Origin: Clostridiales bacterium
Lineage (GTDB): Bacteria; Bacillota; Clostridia; Oscillospirales; Ruminococcaceae
Length of the DNA: 64,000 bases
Direction: 5' to 3'
NCBI GenBank assembly: GCA_003150405.1
Contig: QAMM01000001.1
Coordinates: forward strand, 183,590 to 247,589
The translations under genes were made by a program, and so were the position numbers. The notes below the pieces were generated by a model. That model worked only from the letters and a program-made list of their open reading frames with translations, made no database searches and was not told where the DNA came from. This document shows, piece after piece, positions 44,830 through 53,862 of this stretch; the first letter of the stretch is position 1; each line of letters opens with the position of its first letter.

Positions 44830-45573
44830 TTACATGGACATTGCGCCGTCAACAACGATAACCTGTCCGCTGATATAAGCGGCGTCATCCGACGCAAGGA
44901 ACGCAACTGCGGCTGCAACTTCCTCCGGCTTGCCGTAGCGGCCGAGTGGGACGGTTGCAAGCGCCGCTTCCCGCTGTGTTTCGGTGAGGACGGCAGTCAT
45001 TGGTGTTTCAATAAAGCCCGGGGCAACCGCATTGACGGTGATGTTCCGGGGACCGAGCTCCTTGGCGGCAGAAAGGGTCATACCCACAACGCCCGCCTTG
45101 GTGGCAGAATAGTTGAACTGCCCGGGATTGCCGTAAAGCCCGGCAACCGACGAAATGTTGATGATGCGGCCATGCTTCTGGCGCATCATAACGCCGCTGA
45201 CATGACGACACATATTGAAAACGCCCTTGAAATTGACCGACGCAACGGCGTCAAACTGGGCTTCCGACATACGGGCCAGCAGACCGTCTTTGGTAATGCC
45301 CGCGTTGTTGACCAGCACATCAATGGTGGAAAAACGCTCCTTGACGGCTTTTACCATATCGGCGCAGGACTCAAAATCCGACACATCGCCGATGAAGCAT
45401 TCCGCTTCCACGCCGAGCGCGCGGCATTCCTCCGCCACCTGGTCTCCTCCATTCTGCTGTTCCTTTTCACTGTAGCAGTTGATTGCAAGATTGAACCCGT
45501 CTTTTGCGAGCCGTTTTGCAATGGCGGCGCCAATCCCCTGAGAAGCGCCTGTGATCAATGCTGTCTTTGCCAA
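44830..45573 (-). CDS. fabG: 3-oxoacyl-ACP reductase FabG
   Basis: 247-aa SDR-family NADPH-dependent reductase. ALITGASQGIGAAIA cofactor loop, NNAG in VLVNNAGITKDG, catalytic S-Y-K in INISSVAGLYG and YSATKAGVVGMT. The start is TTG at 45571-45573, 8 nt from AAGGGG, giving LAKTALITG as in homologues; the GTG three codons upstream abuts the ribosome site. Between fabH and fabF. Confidence 0.96.
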   Translation of the reverse strand: MAKTALITGASQGIGAAIAKRLAKDGFNLAINCYSEKEQQNGGDQVAEECRALGVEAECFIGDVSDFESCADMVKAVKERFSTIDVLVNNAGITKDGLLARMSEAQFDAVASVNFKGVFNMCRHVSGVMMRQKHGRIINISSVAGLYGNPGQFNYSATKAGVVGMTLSAAKELGPRNITVNAVAPGFIETPMTAVLTETQREAALATVPLGRYGKPEEVAAAVAFLASDDAAYISGQVIVVDGAMSM

Positions 45574-45632
45574 ATGATACACCCCTTACCTTTTTGAATC
45601 CTTTTCTCTATTCTGCATGTGCCTGCTGCACA

Positions 45633-46625
45633 TTACCATTCCAAAACTGCAGCGCCTGCAATGAGGCCTGCGCCGAAGCCCACAAGGCAGATTTTGTCGC
45701 CGCGCTTGAGCGTGCCCGCACGGTTTGCCTCATCCATACAAACCGGGATGCAGGCGCTGGAAGTATTGCCGTGCTTCTGAATATTCACCAAGAACCGATC
45801 CATAGTCATTCCAAGGCGCTGAGCCGCGGTTTCAATGATGCGGATGTTTGCCTGGTGCGGGATAATCCAGTCCAGATCGTCCAGCGTAAGGCCCGCTTTA
45901 ACGACGGCATCCCTAGTACATTCCGCCATAATGCGGGTTGCGAATTTATAGACCTCTTTGCCATTCATATAAAGACAGCCCTCTTCATACTCGCCGTAAC
46001 CGTCGTAATCCATTGCCGGGGAGGGATTGCAGAACGGATTGCGGGTAACATGATTGCGGCCAAAGATGTATTTTGCTCCGTCGCCGTCCGCTTTGAGCGA
46101 GGAGGCAAACAGCCCCTCCGAAGCGGTGACCACCGCGGCGCCCGCGCCGTCGCCAAAAATGACGCAGGAAGAACGGTCTTTGAAATTGGTGACGCGAGAA
46201 AGCATTTCCGCACTGACGATGAGGATATTTTTATACTCGCCTGAAGCGAGATAATGCCGTGCCATATCCAGCGCGTAAACAAAGCCTGCACAGGCGCAGC
46301 TGATGTCAAACCCAGTGGCATTTACCGCGCCAAGCCGCCCCTGGAGCACACAGGCGGTTGAAGGTGTGGAGTAATCTCCCGTAACGGTGGTTACAAGAAT
46401 GAGATCCAGCTCCTCTGGAGAAACCTTTGCCATTTCCAGCGCCTGGCGCGCCGCTTTTTCCCCCATTGACCAGGTGGGTTCCCCGTCGGAAAAATGCCGT
46501 GTATGAATTCCGGTGCGGGTGCGAATCCACTCGTCCGAGGTTTCCAGGAACTCGGTAAACGCCTCATTGTCCACACAAAGGGCAGGCATGTAACTGCCGG
46601 TCCCCTTTATTGTTACGCCAATCAT
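45633..46625 (-). CDS. fabH: 3-oxoacyl-ACP synthase III
   Basis: 330-aa enzyme that starts fatty-acid synthesis by condensing acyl-CoA with malonyl-ACP. Active Cys in DISCACAGFVYALD, His in IIPHQANIRI, Asn in HGNTSSASIP-like KHGNTSSACIPV. First gene of the operon, AAGGAG 9 nt upstream. Malonyl-CoA:ACP transacylase (fabD) and an enoyl reductase (fabK/fabI) are not next to it. Confidence 0.97.
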   Translation of the reverse strand: MIGVTIKGTGSYMPALCVDNEAFTEFLETSDEWIRTRTGIHTRHFSDGEPTWSMGEKAARQALEMAKVSPEELDLILVTTVTGDYSTPSTACVLQGRLGAVNATGFDISCACAGFVYALDMARHYLASGEYKNILIVSAEMLSRVTNFKDRSSCVIFGDGAGAAVVTASEGLFASSLKADGDGAKYIFGRNHVTRNPFCNPSPAMDYDGYGEYEEGCLYMNGKEVYKFATRIMAECTRDAVVKAGLTLDDLDWIIPHQANIRIIETAAQRLGMTMDRFLVNIQKHGNTSSACIPVCMDEANRAGTLKRGDKICLVGFGAGLIAGAAVLEW

Positions 46626-46669
46626 AGCTCATGGCTCCTTTCCATCATCTTGCGCAAGGACGCGCAAAC

Positions 46670-46685
46670 TGGTATAATTATACCA
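46670..46685 (-). promoter_or_regulatory. fabH: Palindromic extended -10 promoter of the fab operon
   Basis: The perfect 16-bp palindrome TGGTATAATTATACCA contains TGG-TATAAT (extended -10, minus) at 46677-46682. The -35 is poor. A repressor could bind the palindrome directly over the -10. It does not match the FapR consensus I know. A leader of about 45 nt follows. Confidence 0.6.
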
Positions 46686-46796
46686 TATTCTTCTCCAAAA
46701 TTTGTTGGTTTTACGCAAATGTTCAAAGTTTATTCATAAAGCTAGATGAATTTTTTGCCTGGAACGCTATTTTTAAGGCGGAAAAAGATTCCACAC

Positions 46797-46818
46797 TTTC
46801 AACATTTTTCTGTTGAAA
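46797..46818. other. Hairpin upstream of aroE
   Basis: Perfect arms TTTCAACA (46797-46804) and TGTTGAAA (46811-46818) around TTTTTC, between the divergent fabH and aroE promoters. Could be an operator; no clear aroE promoter pair was found nearby. Confidence 0.4.
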
Positions 46819-46877
46819 CACACCTTGATTATACAAAAAGTTAACACAACTATACACCGCTTACACAGGAGGCGTAC

Positions 46878-47732
46878 ATGAAACATTTTGCACTAACCGG
46901 ACATCCTCTGGGGCACTCGGTTTCGCCGCAGATTCACGCGCGGCTGTTTGCATTGTCCGGACGGGAGGACTGCCGGTACGAACTGCTGGATCTTCCGCCG
47001 GAAGAACTTGCCGGACGGTTTGGGGAGCTGAAGATACTGGACGGCTTTAACGTGACCATCCCGCATAAGCAGGCAATCATTCCCCTGCTGGACAGGCTGG
47101 ATGAAACGGCAGAACGGTATGGCGCGGTGAATACGGTGCGGCGGGACCAGGAAATCCGAACCGGGTACAACACCGATGTAATCGGCTTTCTGCGCAGCAT
47201 TCAGACGCTTGACGTGCCCTTAAAAGGCTCTCGTGTGCTGGTGCTGGGCTACGGCGGCGCCGGCCGGATGATGGCGCTGGAAGCGGCGCACCAGGGCGCT
47301 CATACCGTGACGGTGGCGGCGCGGCAGAAAAGCTTAACTGGTGCCGGCGCACTCGCAGAGGAAATCGCATCCCGGTACCCGGGCTGCAACGCTGTATGTG
47401 CGGATCTGGCGGCGGTACAGGGGAAATACGACCTCATCTGCAATTCCACCCCAGTTGGGATGTACCCGCACGGCGAGGCGTCTCCACTGCCCGACGGCGT
47501 ATGCTGCGGAAGCACCGCGCTGTTTGACGCCATTTACAATCCCGACGAGACCCTGTTAATGCGGCAGGCACAGCAGGCTGGGCTGCGGGTAACGGGTGGC
47601 ATGACCATGCTGGTTTGGCAGGCGGCGGCCGCGCATGAAATCTGGTATGGGGCGCAGTTTGCGCCAGAGGCGATCCAAGCGATCATCCGGGAGATGGAGG
47701 CGTTGATCGCGGCTGAATTTCAGCCCAAATAA
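46878..47732 (+). CDS. aroE: Shikimate dehydrogenase
   Basis: 284-aa NADPH-dependent enzyme reducing 3-dehydroshikimate. Substrate loop GHPLGHSVSPQIHA near the N-terminus, FNVTIPHKQAI with the catalytic Lys, YNTDVIGFL, cofactor loop LGYGGAGRMMALEAA and CNSTPVGMYPHG. Full length. Followed by aroK 24 nt later; other aro genes are not in the window. AGGAGG precedes the ATG. Confidence 0.97.
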   Translation: MKHFALTGHPLGHSVSPQIHARLFALSGREDCRYELLDLPPEELAGRFGELKILDGFNVTIPHKQAIIPLLDRLDETAERYGAVNTVRRDQEIRTGYNTDVIGFLRSIQTLDVPLKGSRVLVLGYGGAGRMMALEAAHQGAHTVTVAARQKSLTGAGALAEEIASRYPGCNAVCADLAAVQGKYDLICNSTPVGMYPHGEASPLPDGVCCGSTALFDAIYNPDETLLMRQAQQAGLRVTGGMTMLVWQAAAAHEIWYGAQFAPEAIQAIIREMEALIAAEFQPK

Positions 47733-47756
47733 GACTTCCACGAAATGAGGAAACCA

Positions 47757-48257
47757 ATGGCACAGCACATTTTTTTATGCGGCTTTATGGGTTGCGGCAA
47801 AACAACGGTAGGCGCGGAGGCCGCACGGCTTGCCGGGACGGCCTTTTTGGACTTGGACAATGAAATCATCCGGGAGGCAGGAATGCCCATTCCTGAAATT
47901 TTTGCCCGGTACGGCGAAGAGCGGTTCCGGGAGTACGAAACCGGGGTTCTCAAGCAGATTGCGTCCTCGTCCACTGCGGCGATTGTTGCAACCGGCGGAG
48001 GCGCCCTTGTCAGCGCGCGCAACGCGGATATCTGCCGGAGCGGCGGACTGGTTCTGCTGCTGGACGTGCCCTTTGAAACCTGCTACAAACGCATTCAGGG
48101 GGATAAAAACCGCCCCAACGCCTCCGGCCGAAGCCGGAAAGAACTGCTGGCACTGTATGAGGCGCGACTGGGCAGTTACCGTGCGCATAGCGACGCCGTT
48201 GTGCCGGACAACGGGCTGGAACAGCGCGCGGCGGCAGTGGCGGCCTATTTCAAATAG
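47757..48257 (+). CDS. aroK: Shikimate kinase
   Basis: 166-aa kinase phosphorylating shikimate. P-loop GFMGCGKTTVG, DLDNEI (Mg/shikimate), GEERFREYE, ATGGGALV and LID R in QGDKNRPNASGRSRKE. The start at 47757 follows GAGGAAACC; the earlier ATG at 47745 overlaps the ribosome site. Second gene of an aroE-aroK pair. Confidence 0.96.
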   Translation: MAQHIFLCGFMGCGKTTVGAEAARLAGTAFLDLDNEIIREAGMPIPEIFARYGEERFREYETGVLKQIASSSTAAIVATGGGALVSARNADICRSGGLVLLLDVPFETCYKRIQGDKNRPNASGRSRKELLALYEARLGSYRAHSDAVVPDNGLEQRAAAVAAYFK

Positions 48258-48372
48258 CCCGCGGCAATAACTTGTTTCGCCCCTGTTGCAAAGCGGCGAA
48301 CAGGTTTGGCTGTGTCCCGCATAAAAACAGAAAGGCACCGCTTACCCCGGACAGACGCTCCATATAAAACAC

Positions 48373-48416
48373 GAAAAACAAAAACTTCCCGTCCATACTG
48401 TTTGGCGGGAAGTTTT
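48373..48416. terminator. Bidirectional terminator between aroK and DUF3048 gene
   Basis: AAAACTTCCCG (48381-48391) and CGGGAAGTTTT (48406-48416) form an 11-bp stem. The minus strand continues TTTTTGTTTTTC, so it is strongest for the minus operon. Confidence 0.9.
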
Positions 48417-48434
48417 GCTGCGTTTTAAAGGCAT

Positions 48435-49517
48435 TTATTCCGCTTCGGAAGCGGCTGCGGTATTTTCCAGCTTCAAAGAGCCTTTTTCACTGTTCGGTAC
48501 AACGCAGACCCAGGTCTTTCCGGTGTTGAACTGAACCGTGGCACCGGATTCATTCTTGAGGACGAAGGGCTTGTTATAATCGCCCTTACTCCAGGTGAGG
48601 GGCTCCGATTTGCCGCCCGACAGGTAGTAGCCGCTGCCGCTGGTCAAATCGTACCGGGTGAGATATGTACCTTCAATGACCGAGGTAGGCGAAAACAGGA
48701 TAAGGACATTGTCGACCGCAACCTGTGCATTGTTGTTGGCGTCGATATGGGCTTCGCCATACTGCCCTTTGAGGTATTTGCCGGTTGAGGCATCATAATT
48801 AAAGGTGGCTGTGGTATAGCCGGAGAAACGGACAGTGGCTTTATCGACCGTATCACCGCTCAGGGAAACGGCAGAGCCGGGTTCCACAAAGGAAAATGCT
48901 GTAGGTGTATTTCCGGACATAGTGTAGCCTTTTTTCTCAGCTCCCGCGGCAATCATAGAAGCGTCGGTATAAAACGTGTGTTCCCGGCCACGGTTTGCAA
49001 GACGCTGTTTGTCCTGCTGGAAGCAGGTACCGGACAGCGTCATGCCGTCAATATCCTCAATGTTATATTCCTCGAGAGCGTCGTAACCAGTGGTGCTTCC
49101 ACCAAAATGGACAAAAAGAGCATGGAACGGCTCGCTGAACTGCGGGTAATATTCACGCACCGAACGGATCGGGCCGACCTTTGGCACAGCAGATGGATCA
49201 GCGTACATACACATCAAACGGGTAATACCGCCCTCGGTAACCGCTTCGTAAACGAGATCTGCTTCACTGATACCCCATTGAGGGAGCGAATCCTTGATGT
49301 TGCTCACCATAACAGCGACCGGACGCTGGCCGACGGCGTCCGGACTGAAACCGTCTTCTCCGGTGAGAGGATTGATCACCGGTTCCGGCTTGCTGCTCTC
49401 GAAGGAGGACGGCTGGGAGTTGGAGTCCGACGGTTCTTCACTGGCCTGGCAGCCCGCAAAGACTGAAAGGCTGAGGGCAGCGCAAAGGCAGACTGCCAAG
49501 ATTTTTGCTTTTTTCAC
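48435..49517 (-). CDS. DUF3048 domain lipoprotein
   Basis: 360-aa secreted lipoprotein. Signal peptide KILAVCLCAALSLSVFAGC with lipobox FAGC and a Ser/Glu linker to about residue 50. DUF3048 N-terminal blocks: NPLTGEDGFSPDAVGQRPVAVMVSNI (split), PQWGISEADLVYEAVTEGG and LMCMYADPSAVPKVGPIRSVREYY (split); the C-terminal half matches the second DUF3048 domain. Homologues include YerB of B. subtilis, of unclear cell-surface function. GTG start. Last gene of the minus operon. Confidence 0.9.
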   Translation of the reverse strand: MKKAKILAVCLCAALSLSVFAGCQASEEPSDSNSQPSSFESSKPEPVINPLTGEDGFSPDAVGQRPVAVMVSNIKDSLPQWGISEADLVYEAVTEGGITRLMCMYADPSAVPKVGPIRSVREYYPQFSEPFHALFVHFGGSTTGYDALEEYNIEDIDGMTLSGTCFQQDKQRLANRGREHTFYTDASMIAAGAEKKGYTMSGNTPTAFSFVEPGSAVSLSGDTVDKATVRFSGYTTATFNYDASTGKYLKGQYGEAHIDANNNAQVAVDNVLILFSPTSVIEGTYLTRYDLTSGSGYYLSGGKSEPLTWSKGDYNKPFVLKNESGATVQFNTGKTWVCVVPNSEKGSLKLENTAAASEAE

Positions 49518-49622
49518 GTAGGATACCTCTTTTCAAGTCAATGCTGATAAATCAAAAGCGACAGCAGTTCCCTGTCCGCCAGAGCGGAAAGTACCGCTGA
49601 AATACAAAACGACGACATGCCC

Positions 49623-50774
49623 CTAAGCCAATGGCTTGGTCAGGCTGAGCTTAGGCAGGTTCTGGTCTTCCGCAAAGGTCTCAACATTGTAGACAAACAA
49701 AATCTGATCATAAGAAGCCAAATCCACCCGCTCGCTTAAATCCGAATTGATATAGCGCAGGTCAACCATGGTGATCTCAGAATAATGCTGGGTCAGAAAC
49801 GGCACCAGACTGTGGGCGTAGGAGTCCTTGATGACCAGCAGCTTTTTACCGCCGGCAAGATCGGTTTTAACATTGACCACCGGCTGATTACTGCCGAGAA
49901 AGGAGGAGTACTGGTCCTTTTGCTCCAGATACTCCCGGAAATACATACTGTTATAAACCTTTTCATTTTTGCCGGGGTTGACCGTAACCGTTGTCACATC
50001 TACACCCTTTGGGGAAGGATAATAGTAATAGTCAATGGTATCCGGACCCATATCGTCATAGATCACCTTGGAATACAGAGTGCCCAGAAAGCTGTGAGAG
50101 GCGTGTTCAATATTAAAGCTGCTGCGGGGGATACTTTCATACCCGAGTGCTTTGGAAGCGGCACTGTACCCCAAATAGGCGCCGAGGCTGGTCCAGTGAT
50201 GGTCGGTCTTATAATAAATATACTCGTCCTTTGAAGAATATAACATGGTATAGGCGTCTATAACCGAAAGAGAATCCGAAAGACGGGTATATACGCTGTC
50301 AATGAGCATTTTCTGGTTGAGTACCGGGGCGTTGGGGTCGAGCAGATCCTTTTGGATCTCACAGGCGGTGGGAACTAGCATAACCGAAGTGGGAATTCCG
50401 GTGTTTTCTGCAAACTCTTTCATAGCGGCGACGTTTTTGGCGACGTTGGTGCGGTCGTAGTCCTCAAACTTTTGAATGAGGCGATCCCCCAGTACAAAAA
50501 CGCCGTTGACCTCTTTTTTGCCGGCAAGCAGCTCGGTGCGGGTTTTGGCGGCAATCCATTCGTCACGGAGAAAGAAGTGATCGGCGACATAGGCTTCAAA
50601 CCCTTTCATAAATTCGCCGCTGGTAATGCTCTCAAATGAAAGCTCCGGAAAGGTGGCGAGAACCCGGTTTTCATTGTCCGAAAACTCTTTTTTGGGCAGA
50701 AAGATAAGAAGCAGTAGAACTCCGGTAATCAGGACAAAAAAGACGAGTGCCGACACTTTCTTGGCAGTTGACAT
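49623..50774 (-). CDS. DHHW/AlgX-like protein, partner of MBOAT acyltransferase
   Basis: 383-aa membrane-anchored extracellular protein: one N-terminal helix (SALVFFVLITGVLLLLIFL), then an SGNH/AlgJ-X-like domain. SDNENRVLATFPELSF and the DHHW motif in YKTDHHWTSLGAYLGY are diagnostic; VIKDSYAHSLVPFL holds a probable catalytic Ser/Asp region. Such proteins transfer acetyl groups onto secreted glycans after MBOAT export. Starts 15 nt after the MBOAT gene. The acceptor polymer is unknown. Confidence 0.9.
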   Translation of the reverse strand: MSTAKKVSALVFFVLITGVLLLLIFLPKKEFSDNENRVLATFPELSFESITSGEFMKGFEAYVADHFFLRDEWIAAKTRTELLAGKKEVNGVFVLGDRLIQKFEDYDRTNVAKNVAAMKEFAENTGIPTSVMLVPTACEIQKDLLDPNAPVLNQKMLIDSVYTRLSDSLSVIDAYTMLYSSKDEYIYYKTDHHWTSLGAYLGYSAASKALGYESIPRSSFNIEHASHSFLGTLYSKVIYDDMGPDTIDYYYYPSPKGVDVTTVTVNPGKNEKVYNSMYFREYLEQKDQYSSFLGSNQPVVNVKTDLAGGKKLLVIKDSYAHSLVPFLTQHYSEITMVDLRYINSDLSERVDLASYDQILFVYNVETFAEDQNLPKLSLTKPLA

Positions 50775-50789
50775 AGGGACGGCACCTCC

Positions 50790-52196
50790 TTAAAAGCGGA
50801 AATAAAGGAACGGGTTGTAGGTGGCATTGACGAGAAAGGCCGTGCAGACAAACAGCAGACCAACCTCAAACACCGGGGAAACGCAGCGCACCGCAACCGG
50901 GAATTTGGCGGAGATTTTCTCCACCAGCTTCTTGGGGTAATCGGTGGCGGCAATGACGCAGACAATCAGGATTAGCAAATAAGATGAGAGCAAATAGCCC
51001 GCTTGTCCATCCACAAGGCCCGCGCCGAAGCCGCCGAACATGGCGGAAAAATAGGCACCGACATTGGAGAGGTTATCAAATTCAAAGAGCACCCAGCCAA
51101 AGACGACCAGCAGGAAGGAGTAAGCGACCTGCAAAAAGACCGGCAGTTTTTTAAGGTACTTTCCAAGAAAAAAGCGTTCAATGATGAGAATAACACCGAA
51201 GTAAAGTCCCCAGAGGATGAAGTTCCAGCTTGCACCGTGCCAAAGTCCGGTAAGTAGCCAGACGACCAAAAGGTTGCGCAGCAACTTGAGGGTGCCGACA
51301 CGGTTGCCGCCGAGTGGAATGTAAACATAATCCCGGAACCAGGAACTCAAGGTGATATGCCAGCGGCGCCAGAACTCGCTTACGCTTTTGGAAAGATAAG
51401 GGTAGTTGAAGTTCTGCGGGAAGTTAAAGCCCATCATCTTGCCCATGCCGACGGCCATATCCGAATAGCCGGAAAAGTCAAAATAAATCTGGAACGTAAA
51501 GGCGATGATGCCAAGCCACGCAGTCAGAACCGAAAGCTCATCGAGCGGGGTTCCTTTGACGGTGGTCCAAAGCATGCCAATGTTGTTTGCAAGCAGCACC
51601 TTTTTGGCAAGCCCCCGCAGGAAAATACCAACGCCCTCTCCAATTTTGGTCAAGGTAATGGTGCGGTGCTCCAATTCGACCGCAATGTCCTGGTAACGGA
51701 CAATGGGGCCGGCAACAATCTGCGGGAAAAGGGTGACATAAGCCGCATAATTGATAAAATTTTTCTGCACACGCACCTTGCGCATATACATATCCAGCGT
51801 GTAGGACATGCTCTGGAAGGTGTAGAAAGAAATGCCGATGGGGAGCGGAAGCTGCGGATCCGGCAGATTCACCCCAAACAGGGCGTTGATGTTGCCAATG
51901 ACAAAGGAGCTGTACTTGAATACACACAGCAGCGCCAGATTGATGGCTACGGCGGAGATCATAACCGCCATGCGAACCTTACGGCTGTCATCAAATTTGT
52001 CAATCAAACGGCCCGCGGTGTAATCCACCGCGGTGGTAAACAGCATGAGTAGCACATAGACCGGCTCGCCCCACGCATAAAAAAGGATGCCGGAAAGCAG
52101 AATCAACGCATTCTTGAACTGCTTTGGCGCGGCATAGTAAACCAGCAGGACCACTGGCAAAAACACATAAATAAAGGTGACGCTGGAAAATACCAT
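50790..52196 (-). CDS. MBOAT family O-acyltransferase (AlgI/PatA-like)
   Basis: 468-aa multispanning membrane protein with about eleven helices. Signature residues lie in FWRRWHITLSSWFRDYVYIPLGGNR (split) and the catalytic His in GLWHGASWNFILWGLY. It passes acetyl groups across the membrane to DHHW-type partners for glycan O-acetylation, as in alginate or peptidoglycan modification. Two nt after the RNase M5-like gene's stop, so co-transcribed with holA. Function of the pair here is inferred. Confidence 0.94.
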   Translation of the reverse strand: MVFSSVTFIYVFLPVVLLVYYAAPKQFKNALILLSGILFYAWGEPVYVLLMLFTTAVDYTAGRLIDKFDDSRKVRMAVMISAVAINLALLCVFKYSSFVIGNINALFGVNLPDPQLPLPIGISFYTFQSMSYTLDMYMRKVRVQKNFINYAAYVTLFPQIVAGPIVRYQDIAVELEHRTITLTKIGEGVGIFLRGLAKKVLLANNIGMLWTTVKGTPLDELSVLTAWLGIIAFTFQIYFDFSGYSDMAVGMGKMMGFNFPQNFNYPYLSKSVSEFWRRWHITLSSWFRDYVYIPLGGNRVGTLKLLRNLLVVWLLTGLWHGASWNFILWGLYFGVILIIERFFLGKYLKKLPVFLQVAYSFLLVVFGWVLFEFDNLSNVGAYFSAMFGGFGAGLVDGQAGYLLSSYLLILIVCVIAATDYPKKLVEKISAKFPVAVRCVSPVFEVGLLFVCTAFLVNATYNPFLYFRF

Positions 52197-52198
52197 CT

Positions 52199-52810
52199 TT
52201 ACTCTCCCTGGGCGCCCGTCTGTTCAATGAAACGGGCCAGTTCATTTTTCGTCATCATCCGGTTGAGGACAGCGAGCAAGGCATTTGCGCTCATGCGTTC
52301 CGGCAGGTTCAGCGCCCGCTTGAGTGCATTGCGCGCCGCGGCGCTCTCCGGCCGGCCTGAAAGGCCAAGCTCATACAAATCCGCTTTGGTAAGACCGGCG
52401 TCAAACGGTGTGCCGGCAGTGACGCCGCACTGTTCAAGTGCATGCTCCAGAATCTCCAGCGAAACGCCCTCCACACCAAGCTTTCCCTCTTTGGAAGGGA
52501 CGGACTTGCGCTTTTCTTTTCCGGCAATGTCCGGAACATAGAGGTGATAAATGGTACAGCCCTTGAGGAGCGACTGCAGAAAAGCGCGGATTTGAAAGCC
52601 TGCGGCATCCGGGTCGGTCGCAATAACAGCGCCGTGGGCCGCCGCAAGGGTACGGATGAGTTTTTGCTTTTCCTTATCCCGGAAAATGGAAAAACCGTCC
52701 GTTTTTATTATAACCGTATTCACCAAAGATTCAAGCTTAATTTTGTCATATTTGCCCTCTAAAATGACAATCGGCTCAATTTTAATGCGTTTGTCCTCTG
52801 CCATACTCAT
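52199..52810 (-). CDS. Toprim protein, ribonuclease M5-like
   Basis: 203-aa protein. N-terminal Toprim domain: EGKYDKIKLESLV with catalytic Glu and TDPDAAGFQIRAF with the DxD-type acidic pair; then a DUF4093-like C-terminal region (VEGVSLEILEHALEQCGV). RNase M5 matures 5S rRNA in low-GC Gram-positives and this is its usual family. However rnmV normally sits with ksgA, here it is downstream of holA with a 4-nt overlap. Identity as the functional RNase M5 is probable, not certain. Confidence 0.75.
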   Translation of the reverse strand: MSMAEDKRIKIEPIVILEGKYDKIKLESLVNTVIIKTDGFSIFRDKEKQKLIRTLAAAHGAVIATDPDAAGFQIRAFLQSLLKGCTIYHLYVPDIAGKEKRKSVPSKEGKLGVEGVSLEILEHALEQCGVTAGTPFDAGLTKADLYELGLSGRPESAAARNALKRALNLPERMSANALLAVLNRMMTKNELARFIEQTGAQGE

Positions 52811-53850
52811 TCAATCCCACTATGAATTTTAACCAGGGTTTGCTCCAAACATTCAAAAGCGTCCGCCCGGCTGGATTTTAACGTCAAGTCCAGCGCGTGC
52901 AGGCAGCGGATTCCCTGCCGCAGGCGGGAGAGCTCCATGCGGCCGGCGCTGCGGAAGGCGTTGTCCACCCGGAAACGAACCCGCGGATTGTAGCCGAAAT
53001 CCGCCGTGACCTGCGCGGTGTTCGCGCCGGCTGCGAGGGCACATTTGGCGCGGTAAAGGTCAACAAAGGCGCTGTTGAGCGCCCCGGCAACCATAATGGG
53101 TTCGGCGCGCTGGGCCTTGAGCTCGCCTACAATACCCAATGCAGCGCTTAAATTGCCGCGCAGCAGCGTATTGGCAAGGTCAAAGGCGGTGGCATCCATG
53201 GTCTGGGGGACGAGGGCGTCCACCGAAGCGACGGTAATCTCCCCTTCTCCGGTAAAACCGATGAGCTGATCCAGTTCCGAGAGGAGGTTGGTTAAATCCG
53301 AACCGGAACGGTCGATCATGCGGTCAGCTGCGGCGGCGGAGAGAAAGCACTGCCGTTTGGCCGCCTGGTCTATGAGGAATTTGGCGAGATCGGGCTTGGA
53401 AAGCGGAGAAAACTCCCCAACCGTGCCCGCCTTTTCCATAAATTTGATGAAATTCTGGGTTTTACGGCTGGTTTTAAGGTTCACCTCAAACCCTGTCACA
53501 TAAAAAACGAGGATGACGTTTTCCGGGAGGTTTTCCACCAGCTTTTGAAGGCGTTTGGTATCCTCAGCGGCCAACTGTTCCGGGTTGAGGTCGTGTACCA
53601 CCACCGTCTTGGAGCTTGCCATAAACGGGAGATTGTCCACCGCGTCCTCGAGTGCGGAAAGGTCGAGTGCTCCTTTTTCTCCTTCAAACCGTTCGGGATT
53701 GAACTCATTTGGGGAAGGCACCGCCTTTTGCAGCAGCCGCTCCAGGCAGCGGGTAAGCAGGTACAGCTCGCTTCCATAGAGAAAGTAAGCCCCTCCAATA
53801 TTGTTTTTGCGGATTTCACCCGTGAGCTTGCGGGCGTCCAGCTTTGCCAT
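52807..53850 (-). CDS. holA: DNA polymerase III delta subunit
   Basis: 347-aa clamp-loader subunit. N-terminal AAA+-like domain with IGGAYFLYGSELYLLTRCLERLL (split) and LPFMASSKTVVVHDLN; conserved DRSGSDLTNLLSELDQLIGFTG (split) and the C-terminal collar helices. Typical Firmicute HolA length. Between comEC and the Toprim gene, as comEC-holA pairs commonly are. Confidence 0.94.
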   Translation of the reverse strand: MAKLDARKLTGEIRKNNIGGAYFLYGSELYLLTRCLERLLQKAVPSPNEFNPERFEGEKGALDLSALEDAVDNLPFMASSKTVVVHDLNPEQLAAEDTKRLQKLVENLPENVILVFYVTGFEVNLKTSRKTQNFIKFMEKAGTVGEFSPLSKPDLAKFLIDQAAKRQCFLSAAAADRMIDRSGSDLTNLLSELDQLIGFTGEGEITVASVDALVPQTMDATAFDLANTLLRGNLSAALGIVGELKAQRAEPIMVAGALNSAFVDLYRAKCALAAGANTAQVTADFGYNPRVRFRVDNAFRSAGRMELSRLRQGIRCLHALDLTLKSSRADAFECLEQTLVKIHSGIE

Positions 53851-53862
53851 AGGGCACCTCCT

